Of a stretch of DNA of 64,000 nucleotides, positions 42,259 to 51,734 are shown one piece after another. Both the position numbers and the translations under genes were made by a program. Each line of letters starts with the position of its first letter. Position 1 is the stretch's first letter. The notes below the pieces were generated by a model that did no database searches, was not told the origin of the DNA, and was given only the letters and a program-made list of their open reading frames with translations. Source of the DNA: Planctomycetaceae bacterium (GTDB lineage: Bacteria > Planctomycetota > Planctomycetia > Planctomycetales > Planctomycetaceae); contig JACKHO010000004.1 in assembly GCA_020638955.1 (NCBI GenBank), positions 496,001-560,000 on the forward strand. Direction: 5' to 3'.

Positions 42259-44218
42259 GACGAATCCGCCGCAGACGTCCGAATTTTCCGCTTCCGGAAA
42301 TAGGCGGGAGGAGCCTCAGCACAGTCGGACACCAACCCGGCTTGTCTGCTTTGTCATCACTCGGCTTATCGACAACCGTCAACTGCGGATGGTTCTGGCC
42401 AGCGTAGGTGTCAGACGGTTCAGGATGCAGGTAAATCCGTTTGCCCGCCACGTACTCGCTAATGAGGTCACAAAACTTGCGGCTCATGCGCGTCCAGACA
42501 ACAATTTTCGGATCGGCCCTCAGTACCAGTCCGTATTCCCCCTCGGTCTGCATGTAGTTGCCGAAGTCGGCCAGCAGCTCGTGCCACGAGACAGTCGCTT
42601 TCAGTCGGATGTACTCCACGAGGGCGATTCCCAACTGACCGTGCTCCGCCAGTTCCAACCATTTCGGACGCGGCGCCGCAGCCAGTTCCGTGACTTCACC
42701 GCGTCGCTCTTCTTCTTCCAACACTTGCATGACGCGGACGTCAGGAGTGGCGGGACGACACCGGGTTCGCGCCCATTCGCGAAGATGAAAGATTTCGTCT
42801 TCCATAGTGACTGATAGCGGTACCGTGCGTTCGCGGGAGTCCTTCAAGTCGACTTGGGAGAGGACACGCCCCGCACTGTACGACTCGATAATAGCTGAGT
42901 TCACAATGGTCTCGATTTCAGCACCGCTAAAGCCTTCGGTCTGTTCGGAGAGGTCTTCCAAATCGAACTTGTCCGGTCTCCAGCCGCGGCGTTCCAGGTG
43001 AATCGAGAAGATTTGCAACCGTTCGTGATAGTTCGGCAAGTCGACAAAGAACAGTTCATCGAATCGACCACGACGCAGCAATTCGGGCGGCAGACTCGAC
43101 ACGTTGTTGGCCGTCGCCACCACAAATACCGGAGCCGTATGTTCCTGCAACCACGTGAGAAATCGCCCCAAAATGCGGGCCATGGTGGCGTCTTGCCCGG
43201 CTTCGTCGTCGAAGCCCGCAAACGCCTTGTCGATTTCTTCCAGCCACAGCACTGACGGTGCGATGGTTTCCATCAACTTCAAAACATTTCGCAGGTTCTG
43301 TTCCGATGATCCACGCGTGGCTTCGAGCAGTGTGCCCAAATCCATACGGACCAGAGGAAAGCCCAACTGTCGGGCAATCGCTTTGGCACTGAGACTCTTT
43401 CCACATCCCTGCACACCCGCGAGTAACACACCCTTGGGATTTGCAATGCCCCGTTCGCGTGCGTCGGTGGAGAAACCTTCCGAACGCTGCTTGATCCACT
43501 CCTTCAATCCATCGAGCCCGCCAATATCGTCGATGCTTTCGTCTAAATCGAAGAACTCCAGCAAATCTGAGCCAGAAACCATGTGTCGCTTTTCAGAGAC
43601 GAGCTGCACGTAAACGTCGTCATTGAATTGTTCGCGTCCAATGAGTGCGCGGGCAATGGCTTTGCGTGCTTCGGCAACGGTGAGTCCGAGTACGGCTTTG
43701 ACAATGCGGTCTTCCGCACGGGCGTCGATTTCGAAAGGAATTTGATCCCGCTGCTCGACCAGCAGTCGATGCAGTTGTGCCCGAACTTCATCGGCACCCG
43801 GCAGTGGCAGTTCCAGATAGGAGACGTCCTTCTCCAGTTCCGCTGGAATTTCATCAATGGGTCCCACAAACAGCAGCACCTGCTGTCGAGCAGCCAGCTC
43901 CGGCAACAGGTCTCGGATGAGACGGTTGATGGCAGGATCGCGCAGCGGGACGTGAAAGTCCTTGAGAAAGAAAATGTGCTGTTCCGGATACGACGGGATC
44001 GACCGTAAGAACGACGCGGTGTCGTGCAATGACTGGGAATCGATCGCGGGCTTCGGACCACCGGCAGATGACCACGTCACCAGCCCGTATTCCATTTCCA
44101 GCGCGAGCTCGGCAATTTCATTTTCCCATCGCTGCTCTTCAAATGTTTGCAGCAGCAGTACGGGATATCCGGACAGAATTCTCTGCCGCAAGTCGTCGAG
44201 CGTATCAGTCGTATTCAT
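42245..44218 (-). CDS. Ycf46-like tandem AAA+ ATPase with extra C-terminal domain
   Basis: A 657-residue cytoplasmic protein. Residues 1-215 are a degenerate AAA-like module without P-loop (GYPVLLLQTFEEQRWENEI, HIFFLKDFHVPL, LFVGP), as in Ycf46 proteins. The active AAA module has Walker A GVQGCGKS (268-275), Walker B SVLWLEEIDKAFAGF, sensor 1 VVATANN and arginine finger RRGRFDELFF. About 150 residues follow that Ycf46 lacks (from about PKWLELAEHGQLGIALVEY), ending in an Arg-rich tail. ATG 44218 has GAGG upstream; the frame also opens at 44245. The function of Ycf46 is not well defined. Confidence 0.85.
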   Translation of the reverse strand: MNTTDTLDDLRQRILSGYPVLLLQTFEEQRWENEIAELALEMEYGLVTWSSAGGPKPAIDSQSLHDTASFLRSIPSYPEQHIFFLKDFHVPLRDPAINRLIRDLLPELAARQQVLLFVGPIDEIPAELEKDVSYLELPLPGADEVRAQLHRLLVEQRDQIPFEIDARAEDRIVKAVLGLTVAEARKAIARALIGREQFNDDVYVQLVSEKRHMVSGSDLLEFFDLDESIDDIGGLDGLKEWIKQRSEGFSTDARERGIANPKGVLLAGVQGCGKSLSAKAIARQLGFPLVRMDLGTLLEATRGSSEQNLRNVLKLMETIAPSVLWLEEIDKAFAGFDDEAGQDATMARILGRFLTWLQEHTAPVFVVATANNVSSLPPELLRRGRFDELFFVDLPNYHERLQIFSIHLERRGWRPDKFDLEDLSEQTEGFSGAEIETIVNSAIIESYSAGRVLSQVDLKDSRERTVPLSVTMEDEIFHLREWARTRCRPATPDVRVMQVLEEEERRGEVTELAAAPRPKWLELAEHGQLGIALVEYIRLKATVSWHELLADFGNYMQTEGEYGLVLRADPKIVVWTRMSRKFCDLISEYVAGKRIYLHPEPSDTYAGQNHPQLTVVDKPSDDKADKPGWCPTVLRLLPPISGSGKFGRLRRIRLTRR

Positions 44219-44501
44219 GGAATCCTCAATGATTTCAGGCTCCACAGAATAACACGCTTGGTCTCATGTCGCATGTGCTGGCAGACGACATTGGCGATGC
44301 CTCGTTGGCGGCTCGATGTCCCCGAGCCACGACGTACGACTCGACACACGGCACAACTCAAATTCAGGCCCCCGCCGGTACCTTGTTTCGATGCGAGGAA
44401 CAACAGCATAATACGCTACCAATCGCTGGCTGCTAACAGCCAGTGGCTCACATTCACTGCTTGAGTTGCCGGTGGCACCTAGCTGCATCAAGGAGTTTGC
44501 T

Positions 44502-45518
44502 ATGTCCGATAAAGGGGACTTCTCAAACGAAAGCGCCCGAATTAAGCGACTTGAAGAGGAGCTTCATGTCATGCGAACCGAGACCCTCTCTGCCATTCGT
44601 AACGCAATCGATGCAACGCGAGACCGAATAGGACATCTTGCCAAGGTTGAAGGACAAGTAGATAGCCTTCAAAAATCGGCTCTTCCGATGATGCAAGACG
44701 CGATCAAATCGACTGGCAGCGAAGTGAAACAGCTTGCAGAGAAAGTCGAGAAGAAGGTTGAGCCAATTGAACGTATTCAACTTGGGGTTTGGGCCGTCGG
44801 AATTGTGTTGCTTTTGTTCGGAACCACGTTCGGCGCACTTTTGCCGTACCTCTACGCAAAGATCACCTACTTGGCAGATAAGACTGCTGAACTCGAAAAG
44901 CCAATCAAGGAGTGGGACGAGAAAATCGCAAAGTCGGAGAAGAGATTCGACGATCACGTTGAAGTTCGAAAGGGTGAGTTTATGAAGTCAACGCGGCTGG
45001 AAATTCTCAAGTCGTTACCAATCGGGACGATTTTGGCATATCAGCCGCCGGTTGGGCAGGACTTGCCGGACGGTTGGATGTATTGTAATGACTCCGAAGT
45101 CACCGATGAATTGTCACCGTTTTTTGGCAAGAAGGTGCCAAACTTGAACGGTCACATGCTGCGGGGGGGAATCAACGGCGAGACGATTGGCGAGTCATAC
45201 GGAAGTGATAAATTACCCAATCATTCTCATCAAGTGCCCCAGCATCATCTCTCATTGGAGGGGCTGACGACGAGTTGGATATCGGACCAGAGGGGTAGTG
45301 GGGATATTCCGAAAGTCACCGTATTGAAGCACGATGGTGCTTTTGGCCCCGGACATTTGGTGTGGAAAGGCGAGTCTGAAATTGATGGCCAACATACCCA
45401 TGCGCTTCATGGCAATATCAAACACGATGCGATTAATACGGGGCCAGTCATTGGCAACGACAACTTGGACTTCCTGCCGAAGTATGTTGCAGTCCGCTTC
45501 ATTATTCGAATCCGATAA
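44502..45518 (+). CDS. Membrane-anchored coiled-coil protein with phage tail-collar-like C-terminus
   Basis: A 338-residue protein. Residues 1-95 are heptad-rich (SARIKRLEEELHVMRTETLS; VKQLAEKVEKKVEPIERI), followed by one membrane helix (LGVWAVGIVLLLFGTTFGALL), another coiled stretch (to about 165) and a C-terminal domain resembling tail-collar/short tail fibre tips: LPIGTILAYQPPVGQ, DLPDGWMYCNDSEV, KKVPNLNGHMLRGG, SDKLPNHSHQVPQHH, and the ending LPKYVAVRFIIRI. AAGGAG upstream fixes ATG 44502. There are no phage genes nearby, and the composition is AT-richer than neighbours. Confidence 0.8.
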   Translation: MSDKGDFSNESARIKRLEEELHVMRTETLSAIRNAIDATRDRIGHLAKVEGQVDSLQKSALPMMQDAIKSTGSEVKQLAEKVEKKVEPIERIQLGVWAVGIVLLLFGTTFGALLPYLYAKITYLADKTAELEKPIKEWDEKIAKSEKRFDDHVEVRKGEFMKSTRLEILKSLPIGTILAYQPPVGQDLPDGWMYCNDSEVTDELSPFFGKKVPNLNGHMLRGGINGETIGESYGSDKLPNHSHQVPQHHLSLEGLTTSWISDQRGSGDIPKVTVLKHDGAFGPGHLVWKGESEIDGQHTHALHGNIKHDAINTGPVIGNDNLDFLPKYVAVRFIIRIR

Positions 45519-45768
45519 TCAAACTTTGAGCTCCACGGTTGACGGTCGCCATATGTTGCGGTTGTCTGAACAATGTGCCCCGGCGTGTGTCGCTTCTGTC
45601 GTTTCCTTGTAATCTCTTTAAGGTCTCCGCAGCCCGCCACGGCCATTTTCATCACACCCTGTTGAAAACAGGCACCTGTCATTCCCCCGGATTGCTCTCC
45701 CATCTAAAATGATTGATCGAAGTGCCGGGGAATTGTCTCCGTGTGCTGCCGTTATTGGGAGTCGTTGC

Positions 45769-47055
45769 ATGTTGTCAAAGTCTTGGAGTCGTCGGGCGTT
45801 TTTGCGTGCGGCGGGAGTCGGAATTGCGTTGCCCTTGCTCGAGTCGTTACCGCGTGCCTATGGAGGCGAGGCTGGACGTGCCGCTGCGCCGCCGACTCGG
45901 ATGGTATGTGTCGGGAACGAATTCGGGATGTATCCCGGAGCGTTCTGGCCGACCACCGTGGGGACGAATTACGAAATTACACCACTGCTGAAGCCGCTGG
46001 CGGAGCATCGTCGCGATTTCACGTTGTTTGGTCATTTGGACCATGGACAAAAAGGGGGCCACTTCGCCGTCCATACGTTCTTGACCGGCGTGAAGTCCGC
46101 CGAGGCGAAGGGAATGCCAGAGGGGGGCATCAGTCTTGATCAGCGTGCGGCTGAGTTCGTTGGTTCTCGTACGCGGTTTCCCTCGCTGGCAGTTGGATCG
46201 GAAGATGGACTGCACGGCGGCTGCATGATGAGTTGGACCCGCACGGGAACCCGCATCCCACCTGTGCCCGGCCCGCGTGAACTGTTCCGGGCCTTGTTCA
46301 TTGATGACGACTCCAGCAAGAAGCAGGAAGTTGCGAGTCGCATCGCGCGGCAGGGCTCGATCCTCGACGCAGTCCTCGGTGACGCCAACTCGCTGAAGCG
46401 AAAGCTCAGCCAGGCCGACAGCCAGAAACTGGACGAGTACTTCGCCTCAGTACGTGATGTCGAATCAAAGCTGGAACTCGATCGACACTGGCAGAACATT
46501 CCGAAGCCTCGCGTGGACATGAAGGAGCCGGAGAACGAAGGACTCACACGCGATTTGCCAAAAATCTACGACCTGCTCGCGCTGGCACTGCAAACCGACA
46601 GTACCCGCGTTTCGACGCTGGAAATCGGGGGCAGTTTTGCAGCGTCGGACCTTGGTATCAAGCGGGGCTACCACTCGCTGTCGCATCATGGCAAGGTGCA
46701 GGAGAACATCGATTTGCTGACCCAAATCGAGCTGTATCAAGTTGAACAGTTCGCCCGCTTCCTGGACCGACTGAAGGGCATTCAGGAGCCGAATTCCGAT
46801 GGCACACTGCTCGACCGCACCATGGTCCTGTTCGGCAGCGGCATGGGGAACGCCAACTCACACACCAACAACGACCTGCCTGTCATTCTCGCAGGCGGCG
46901 GCTTCCGGCACGGGGAATTCATGGACTATCCCGCCGAAACGCGTCAGCGGGTGCCGCTCTCCAACCTGTATGTCTCCATGCTCCAGCAGTTCGGCCTGGA
47001 GGTCGACACGTTCAGCCAGAGCACTGGAACACTCCCGGGGTTGGAGACCGTCTAA
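45769..47055 (+). CDS. DUF1552 protein, Tat-exported
   Basis: A 428-residue protein with a twin-arginine signal (WSRRAFLRAAGVGIALPLLE). It shows the DUF1552 pattern: NEFGMYPGAFWPTTVGTNYE, DFTLFGHLDHGQKGGHFAVH, LTGVKSAEAKGMPEGGISLD, SWTRTGTRIPP, and the C-terminal LFGSGMGNANSHTNNDLP with GGGFRHGEFMD, reminiscent of the alkaline-phosphatase-like fold of DUF1501. The function is unknown. The downstream CxxCH gene starts on the next base after its stop, so the two are one operon; this pairing is standard in planctomycetes. ATG 45769 begins the Tat signal. Confidence 0.92.
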   Translation: MLSKSWSRRAFLRAAGVGIALPLLESLPRAYGGEAGRAAAPPTRMVCVGNEFGMYPGAFWPTTVGTNYEITPLLKPLAEHRRDFTLFGHLDHGQKGGHFAVHTFLTGVKSAEAKGMPEGGISLDQRAAEFVGSRTRFPSLAVGSEDGLHGGCMMSWTRTGTRIPPVPGPRELFRALFIDDDSSKKQEVASRIARQGSILDAVLGDANSLKRKLSQADSQKLDEYFASVRDVESKLELDRHWQNIPKPRVDMKEPENEGLTRDLPKIYDLLALALQTDSTRVSTLEIGGSFAASDLGIKRGYHSLSHHGKVQENIDLLTQIELYQVEQFARFLDRLKGIQEPNSDGTLLDRTMVLFGSGMGNANSHTNNDLPVILAGGGFRHGEFMDYPAETRQRVPLSNLYVSMLQQFGLEVDTFSQSTGTLPGLETV

Positions 47056-49572
47056 ATGTCCAAGCTCACACTAGAAATCGCGACGCGACTCGTCGCGGTT
47101 GTGCTCTGTTCACTGTTTATTGACGCCTCTGCATACGGTGCCGAGAAACCTGCTTCCGCAGAGAATGCCAACTCCTTCGAACAGACGCTGCAACCATTTC
47201 TTGAAACGCACTGTTTAAGTTGTCATGGGCAGGACGAGCAGGAGGGAGAACGCCGCTTTGACAAACTGTCGAAGTCCATCGCTAACGGGAATGACCTCGT
47301 CGATTACGAAGAAATCCTTGACCAGCTCCAGCTCGGCCGCATGCCTCCCAAAGACGAACAGCAGCCTACATCTGCGGAACGCCGCCGGGTCACTGCATGG
47401 CTTGTTGACCGTGTGGAGCAGTATCAAATTGCACACAACGTGCATGCCGGCGAAACCGTGTTGCGTCGGCTGAATTCTCGTGAATACCGTAATACGCTGC
47501 GAGATTTATTGGGGCTAAACATGTCGATGTATGACCCCACTGCCACATTCCCGAGAGAACGGGAGGTCGATCATCTCGACAACGTGGGGGACACCCTGGT
47601 CACGTCGGGTTACCTGCTTTCGCAGTATTTGACGGCGGCGGAGCAGTCGGTGCAGAAGGCGTTGCTGTCGCGGGTGCGTCCGGAGCCTCGCAGCTGGTCA
47701 TTTCAGGATAACTTCCGCCAACAGCCCGAAATTGATCAGGTGCATGGCAAAACAAACGGATTCAGTTACATCACGCTGTATGACGTTCCCGGCGCCGACA
47801 AGCATGAGGGGGCCTACGCTCCCATCCATGAATTCCGACAAGGCGTGCCAACGGATGGATACTACGAGATTTCATTTCAGGCGGAAGCCGTGAACCGCGA
47901 CCATCCTTACGATGATGCATTCATTGGAACCGACCGTACCGAGCCACTGCGACTGGGGATCGTCTCCGGCAACTCCAAGGTTGGACCGCTGCACCACACG
48001 CAGCCGATTGAGCCATTGCTGGCCGAATTCGAACTGGACGATGCCCCCCAGCGGTACAAGGCTCGCATCTGGCTCGACGCCGGTCACACGCCGCGGTTCA
48101 CATTTCCGAACGGCCTGATGGATGCCCGCAACCTGTGGAGCAAACTGGTTCGTAAGTACCCCGACCAGTTCCCCAAGCCGAAAGATTTCGGCATTGTCGA
48201 AATGCGCTATCTCGCCATCAAGCATGGCAAGCTACCGCAAATCCATGTCGATGACATCGAAATCACCGGCCCGCACTACGACACATGGCCCACGGCCAGC
48301 CAGAAATCGGTAATGGGTGATGACTGTGAAGCAATTCTGAAGAACGGCAAGTTCGCCGAAGGACAATTGCGGAAACGCATCGAGGCATTTGCTCGACGTG
48401 CGTTTCGACGACCAGCAACCGGCGATGAAATTGACCGACTTGTCGGGCTTTTCGAATCACAACGTGCGGCTGGCCGAAACGAAATCGAAGCCTACGGTGA
48501 TGCACTCACCGCCGTTCTCTGCTCACCGAGTTTTCTCTACCTCGACGAAGGAGGACGCGGTGATCAACTGTCACCACACGCACTCGCAGCACGTTTGTCC
48601 TACTTCCTATGGGCCTCGATGCCAGATGATGAACTCCTCGCAGCCGCCGACTGTGGCGACTTGAACAAGCCTGAAATGCTTGACTCGCAAGTCGAACGCA
48701 TGTTGAATGATCCTCGTTCCGACAGTTTTGTCTCGGGCTTCCTCGAAAGCTGGTTGACACTCGACGACCTCGGTTCCATGCCGCCAGATCGAGTGAAGTT
48801 CGGTGATTACTATCGCTTCGATTTACAAGCGGCTATGCGCCGGGAAACGGAAATGTTTACGCGGCACCTGCTGGACGAAAACAAAAGCGTCATGCATTTT
48901 GTCGATGCCGATTTCACCTTCGCGAATCGTCCTCTTGCCAAATTCTACGGCGCCAGACCTCCGGCCAAACCGCAGTTTGCTCAGGTGGCTTTGAACGATA
49001 ATCGCCGCGGTGGGCTGCTGGGCCAGGCGAGTGTGTTGACGGTGACGGCGAACGGTATCGATACGTCCCCCGTGTTACGTGGGATGTGGGTGCTGGAAAA
49101 CATTTTTGGGCGCAAACCTTCGCCTCCGCCGCCGGATGTGGAACCACTCGACCCTGACATTCGCGGCGCAGTGACCATTCGTGATCAGTTGGAGAAGCAC
49201 CGAGCCTCCGAGGCCTGTGCTGATTGTCATCGCAGCATTGACCCACTCGGATTTGCTCTCGAAAACTTCGACGCCATTGGAAGCTGGCGCAGCAGCTACG
49301 GCAAGGGCCTTCCCATCGACGCATCGGGCGAACTGGAGGAAGGCGGCACGTTTCAGGACATTCGCGATTTCAAATCGCACCTGAAAGAGAATCCCGGTCG
49401 GTTCACACAAACTGTGACGAAGAAACTGCTGGCTTATTCGCTGGGACGTCAATTAACGCCCGCAGATAATGAACACGTCAACGCCATTGCCGACGAAGTG
49501 CAGAAGTCGGGCAACGGATTTCGCGACCTCGTCAAGCAAGTTGTTTTGAGTGAATTATTTTCCAGGTCGTAG
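47056..49572 (+). CDS. Large exported PSD1-type cytochrome (DUF1587/1592/1588/1585)
   Basis: An 838-residue protein with a Sec signal (RLVAVVLCSLFIDASAYG). A c-type heme motif CLSCH is at 53-57, followed by QLGRMPPKDEQQP; then LRRLNSREYRNTLRDLLGL (DUF1587), a jelly-roll-like central region, LSYFLWASMPDDELL and DPRSDSFVSGFLESWLTL (DUF1592), FADRPLAKFYG-like NRPLAKFYG with GLLGQASVLTVTANGIDTSP (DUF1588), a second motif ACADCHRSIDPLGFALENFD (CADCH, 721-725), and a DUF1585-like end. Works outside the cytoplasm, presumably in electron transfer with its DUF1552 partner; the reaction is unknown. Confidence 0.93.
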   Translation: MSKLTLEIATRLVAVVLCSLFIDASAYGAEKPASAENANSFEQTLQPFLETHCLSCHGQDEQEGERRFDKLSKSIANGNDLVDYEEILDQLQLGRMPPKDEQQPTSAERRRVTAWLVDRVEQYQIAHNVHAGETVLRRLNSREYRNTLRDLLGLNMSMYDPTATFPREREVDHLDNVGDTLVTSGYLLSQYLTAAEQSVQKALLSRVRPEPRSWSFQDNFRQQPEIDQVHGKTNGFSYITLYDVPGADKHEGAYAPIHEFRQGVPTDGYYEISFQAEAVNRDHPYDDAFIGTDRTEPLRLGIVSGNSKVGPLHHTQPIEPLLAEFELDDAPQRYKARIWLDAGHTPRFTFPNGLMDARNLWSKLVRKYPDQFPKPKDFGIVEMRYLAIKHGKLPQIHVDDIEITGPHYDTWPTASQKSVMGDDCEAILKNGKFAEGQLRKRIEAFARRAFRRPATGDEIDRLVGLFESQRAAGRNEIEAYGDALTAVLCSPSFLYLDEGGRGDQLSPHALAARLSYFLWASMPDDELLAAADCGDLNKPEMLDSQVERMLNDPRSDSFVSGFLESWLTLDDLGSMPPDRVKFGDYYRFDLQAAMRRETEMFTRHLLDENKSVMHFVDADFTFANRPLAKFYGARPPAKPQFAQVALNDNRRGGLLGQASVLTVTANGIDTSPVLRGMWVLENIFGRKPSPPPPDVEPLDPDIRGAVTIRDQLEKHRASEACADCHRSIDPLGFALENFDAIGSWRSSYGKGLPIDASGELEEGGTFQDIRDFKSHLKENPGRFTQTVTKKLLAYSLGRQLTPADNEHVNAIADEVQKSGNGFRDLVKQVVLSELFSRS

Positions 49573-49624
49573 AATTTGCCTCCGGCACAATGCGTCCTGT
49601 TCTCTTTGAATTTCATCTGGTTCC

Positions 49625-51478
49625 ATGTACGACACAATTTCTAAGCGGCTTATCTGGTCATTCTCCCTGCTGGCGATGCTGTTTGCCGCCACATCAGTTC
49701 AGGCCGAACGCGATCCCATTTGGCTGACACATGGCCCCATGCTGGGGAAACCGACCGCACATTCCATGCGGGTGTGGGGACGCACGTCCGATCCTGGCGA
49801 GTTCGAAGTGCATTACGGCACCAGCGAGGAAACGCTGGATCAAGTCAGCAAGCCAGCCGCGACTTTGCTCGCACACGACAACACAGGTTTCGCCGAACTG
49901 ACTGATTTGAAATCTGACACGCGGTACCACTACCAAATTTGGGTCAACGGTCGACCACACGGATTGCCCGGCTCGTTCCGCACATTGCCAAGTGCCGAAG
50001 ACACGCGTGAACCAAAACTGAATCCCGAGGGGTTGTTCAATTTTCGCTTCGAAATTGGCTCCTGTGCTAACCAGAATCCGTTGCATGGCGTGGGGCACCG
50101 GTTGCCGACTTATGAAAACCTGAACCGCGACTGGGCGGACAAGGTCCACTTTCACATTATGAACGGCGACTGGCTGTATGAGGAACTGCGCGAGTATCCG
50201 CCTGAGGCGTGGCGATTAACTCAAGGCGTCGAGGAGTACCCACTGTCGGTTCAGGTCATGCCGACAGTAGTTGGCGTCTGGGAGAATTACAAACTGTACC
50301 TCAGTCGCGGGAACTCACTGGCGCAATGGCACCGCAATGTGCCGAGCTATTTCACCTTCGACGACCATGAATTGGTTAACGACATTTGGGGTTCCTCGGA
50401 AGCGGGCAAGCGGCACCGCCGTACCGTGTTTCGTGACATCGGCACCTATGCATGGGGTGACTACCTGGGTTGGGCGAATCCCATGGAACACGAACAGCCG
50501 GTGCATTTCGGCAAAGCGAAAATGAAGGCGGGCAGCGATTTGCTCGTAGACGAAAACACCGACTTCACCAAATTGCCGCTGAAGGAAATGTTGAACCTGC
50601 ACGTCCACTGGGGGACACCAGAAGCAGGTGTGAACGACATTCGTTATGACAACGACGAGGGGAACAAGAACTCCTACGTGTATGACATTGTCGAGGTGGT
50701 GAATCCCCACACCTTGCGACTGCACATGCCCGCCAAGGTGGATGACGACAGTCTCAGCTATTCCATTGGACGGCGCAGCTACGGCGAGTTTCGCGTCAGC
50801 AATTGCGACTTCTTTCTGCTCGACACCCGCGGTGACAGGGACATGCATGACGTGAGTAATCGAGCCAAGCCGGGAGTTTCCATGCTGGGTAAACCGCAGC
50901 GTGAATGGCTGCTGCGGTCAATGCGCGAGAGCGATGCAGATTTCTTCTTCGTCGTGTCCACCGTCCCGTTCATGATTCCTCACAGCGGGGCAGGGGGCTT
51001 TGAAGTCGACGCCGAGAATAAGGAAGAGGCTTGGACAGGATTCTTTGACGAGCGAGAGCTACTCATCAACGAGTGGGACAAGCTCGGCAAGAAGGTGTTC
51101 GTTATGACGGGTGATTTGCACAACAGCTTCGCCATTAAGGTGACGAACAATGTTTGGGAATTCTGCTGCGGTCCACACAACAGTGTGAACCACGTTCCCG
51201 AACTCGACGAAAGCAAACGCCCGGCAACCGGTCTGTTCAAGTTCGGTCCAAGAGAGTGCGACATTCGCTGGAGCACCTACATCCTGCCTGATCTACCGCG
51301 GCTTGAACGACTCTACCCTCACTATTGCGTGGTGCAGGTGAACAACGTGTTCAACATGCCACAGAAACTCGGCGACAAGCGCTGGGTGGCCTACCCGCAT
51401 CCTCAGGTGATATTCCAGTACTTCGACGGCAGAACCGGAGAACTGGATTACGCGGAGGCCGTGTCGTTGGATCGGTAA
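49625..51478 (+). CDS. Secreted PhoD-like metallophosphatase (second copy type)
   Basis: A 617-residue protein with a Sec signal (LIWSFSLLAMLFAATSVQAE). A fibronectin-like N-terminal domain (HSMRVWGRTSDPGEFEVHYG, SDTRYHYQIWVNG) precedes a PhoD-type domain: FEIGSCANQNPLH, HFHIMNGDWLYEE, YFTFDDHELVNDIWG, FFLLDTRGDRDMHD, FFFVVSTVPFMIP and VFVMTGDLHNSFA. Metal-binding positions appear filled. It lies 52 nt after the cytochrome gene on the same strand and is likely part of the same export cluster. It differs from the 11.6-kb PhoD-like protein in using Sec rather than Tat and in having an extra ~100-residue insertion. Confidence 0.87.
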   Translation: MYDTISKRLIWSFSLLAMLFAATSVQAERDPIWLTHGPMLGKPTAHSMRVWGRTSDPGEFEVHYGTSEETLDQVSKPAATLLAHDNTGFAELTDLKSDTRYHYQIWVNGRPHGLPGSFRTLPSAEDTREPKLNPEGLFNFRFEIGSCANQNPLHGVGHRLPTYENLNRDWADKVHFHIMNGDWLYEELREYPPEAWRLTQGVEEYPLSVQVMPTVVGVWENYKLYLSRGNSLAQWHRNVPSYFTFDDHELVNDIWGSSEAGKRHRRTVFRDIGTYAWGDYLGWANPMEHEQPVHFGKAKMKAGSDLLVDENTDFTKLPLKEMLNLHVHWGTPEAGVNDIRYDNDEGNKNSYVYDIVEVVNPHTLRLHMPAKVDDDSLSYSIGRRSYGEFRVSNCDFFLLDTRGDRDMHDVSNRAKPGVSMLGKPQREWLLRSMRESDADFFFVVSTVPFMIPHSGAGGFEVDAENKEEAWTGFFDERELLINEWDKLGKKVFVMTGDLHNSFAIKVTNNVWEFCCGPHNSVNHVPELDESKRPATGLFKFGPRECDIRWSTYILPDLPRLERLYPHYCVVQVNNVFNMPQKLGDKRWVAYPHPQVIFQYFDGRTGELDYAEAVSLDR

Positions 51479-51641
51479 CTTCGGTGCAGCGAAGCACTCA
51501 TACATCCAGACCATCGCTGGAGTGATCGAGCCAGAGTGTGGGGGGATGAGTAGTGATTCATGAGCGGGTCGCGACTTCCCGCGTTGAGGCGATACGAACC
51601 TGGCACGGCAATCAACAAGAAGTTCCGTACTCCCCCCAAAA

Positions 51642-51700
51642 GAAAAAGCCCGTGCCGAATCGGTCGCCACCAGAACGGGGCAGTGTGATTCGACACGGGG
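51642..51700 (-). terminator. Long-stem terminator for the PTP-like phosphatase gene (minus strand)
   Basis: On the minus strand CCCGTGTCGAATC (51700-51688) pairs with GATTCGGCACGGG (51661-51649), one mismatch in 13, with a 26-nt loop and CTTTTTC after it. It lies 35 nt beyond the stop of the 51735-52157 gene. On the plus strand there is no T run. Confidence 0.75.
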
Positions 51701-51734
51701 GGAGCTTAATCTACTGTGGAACGCGAGCCGTGGA

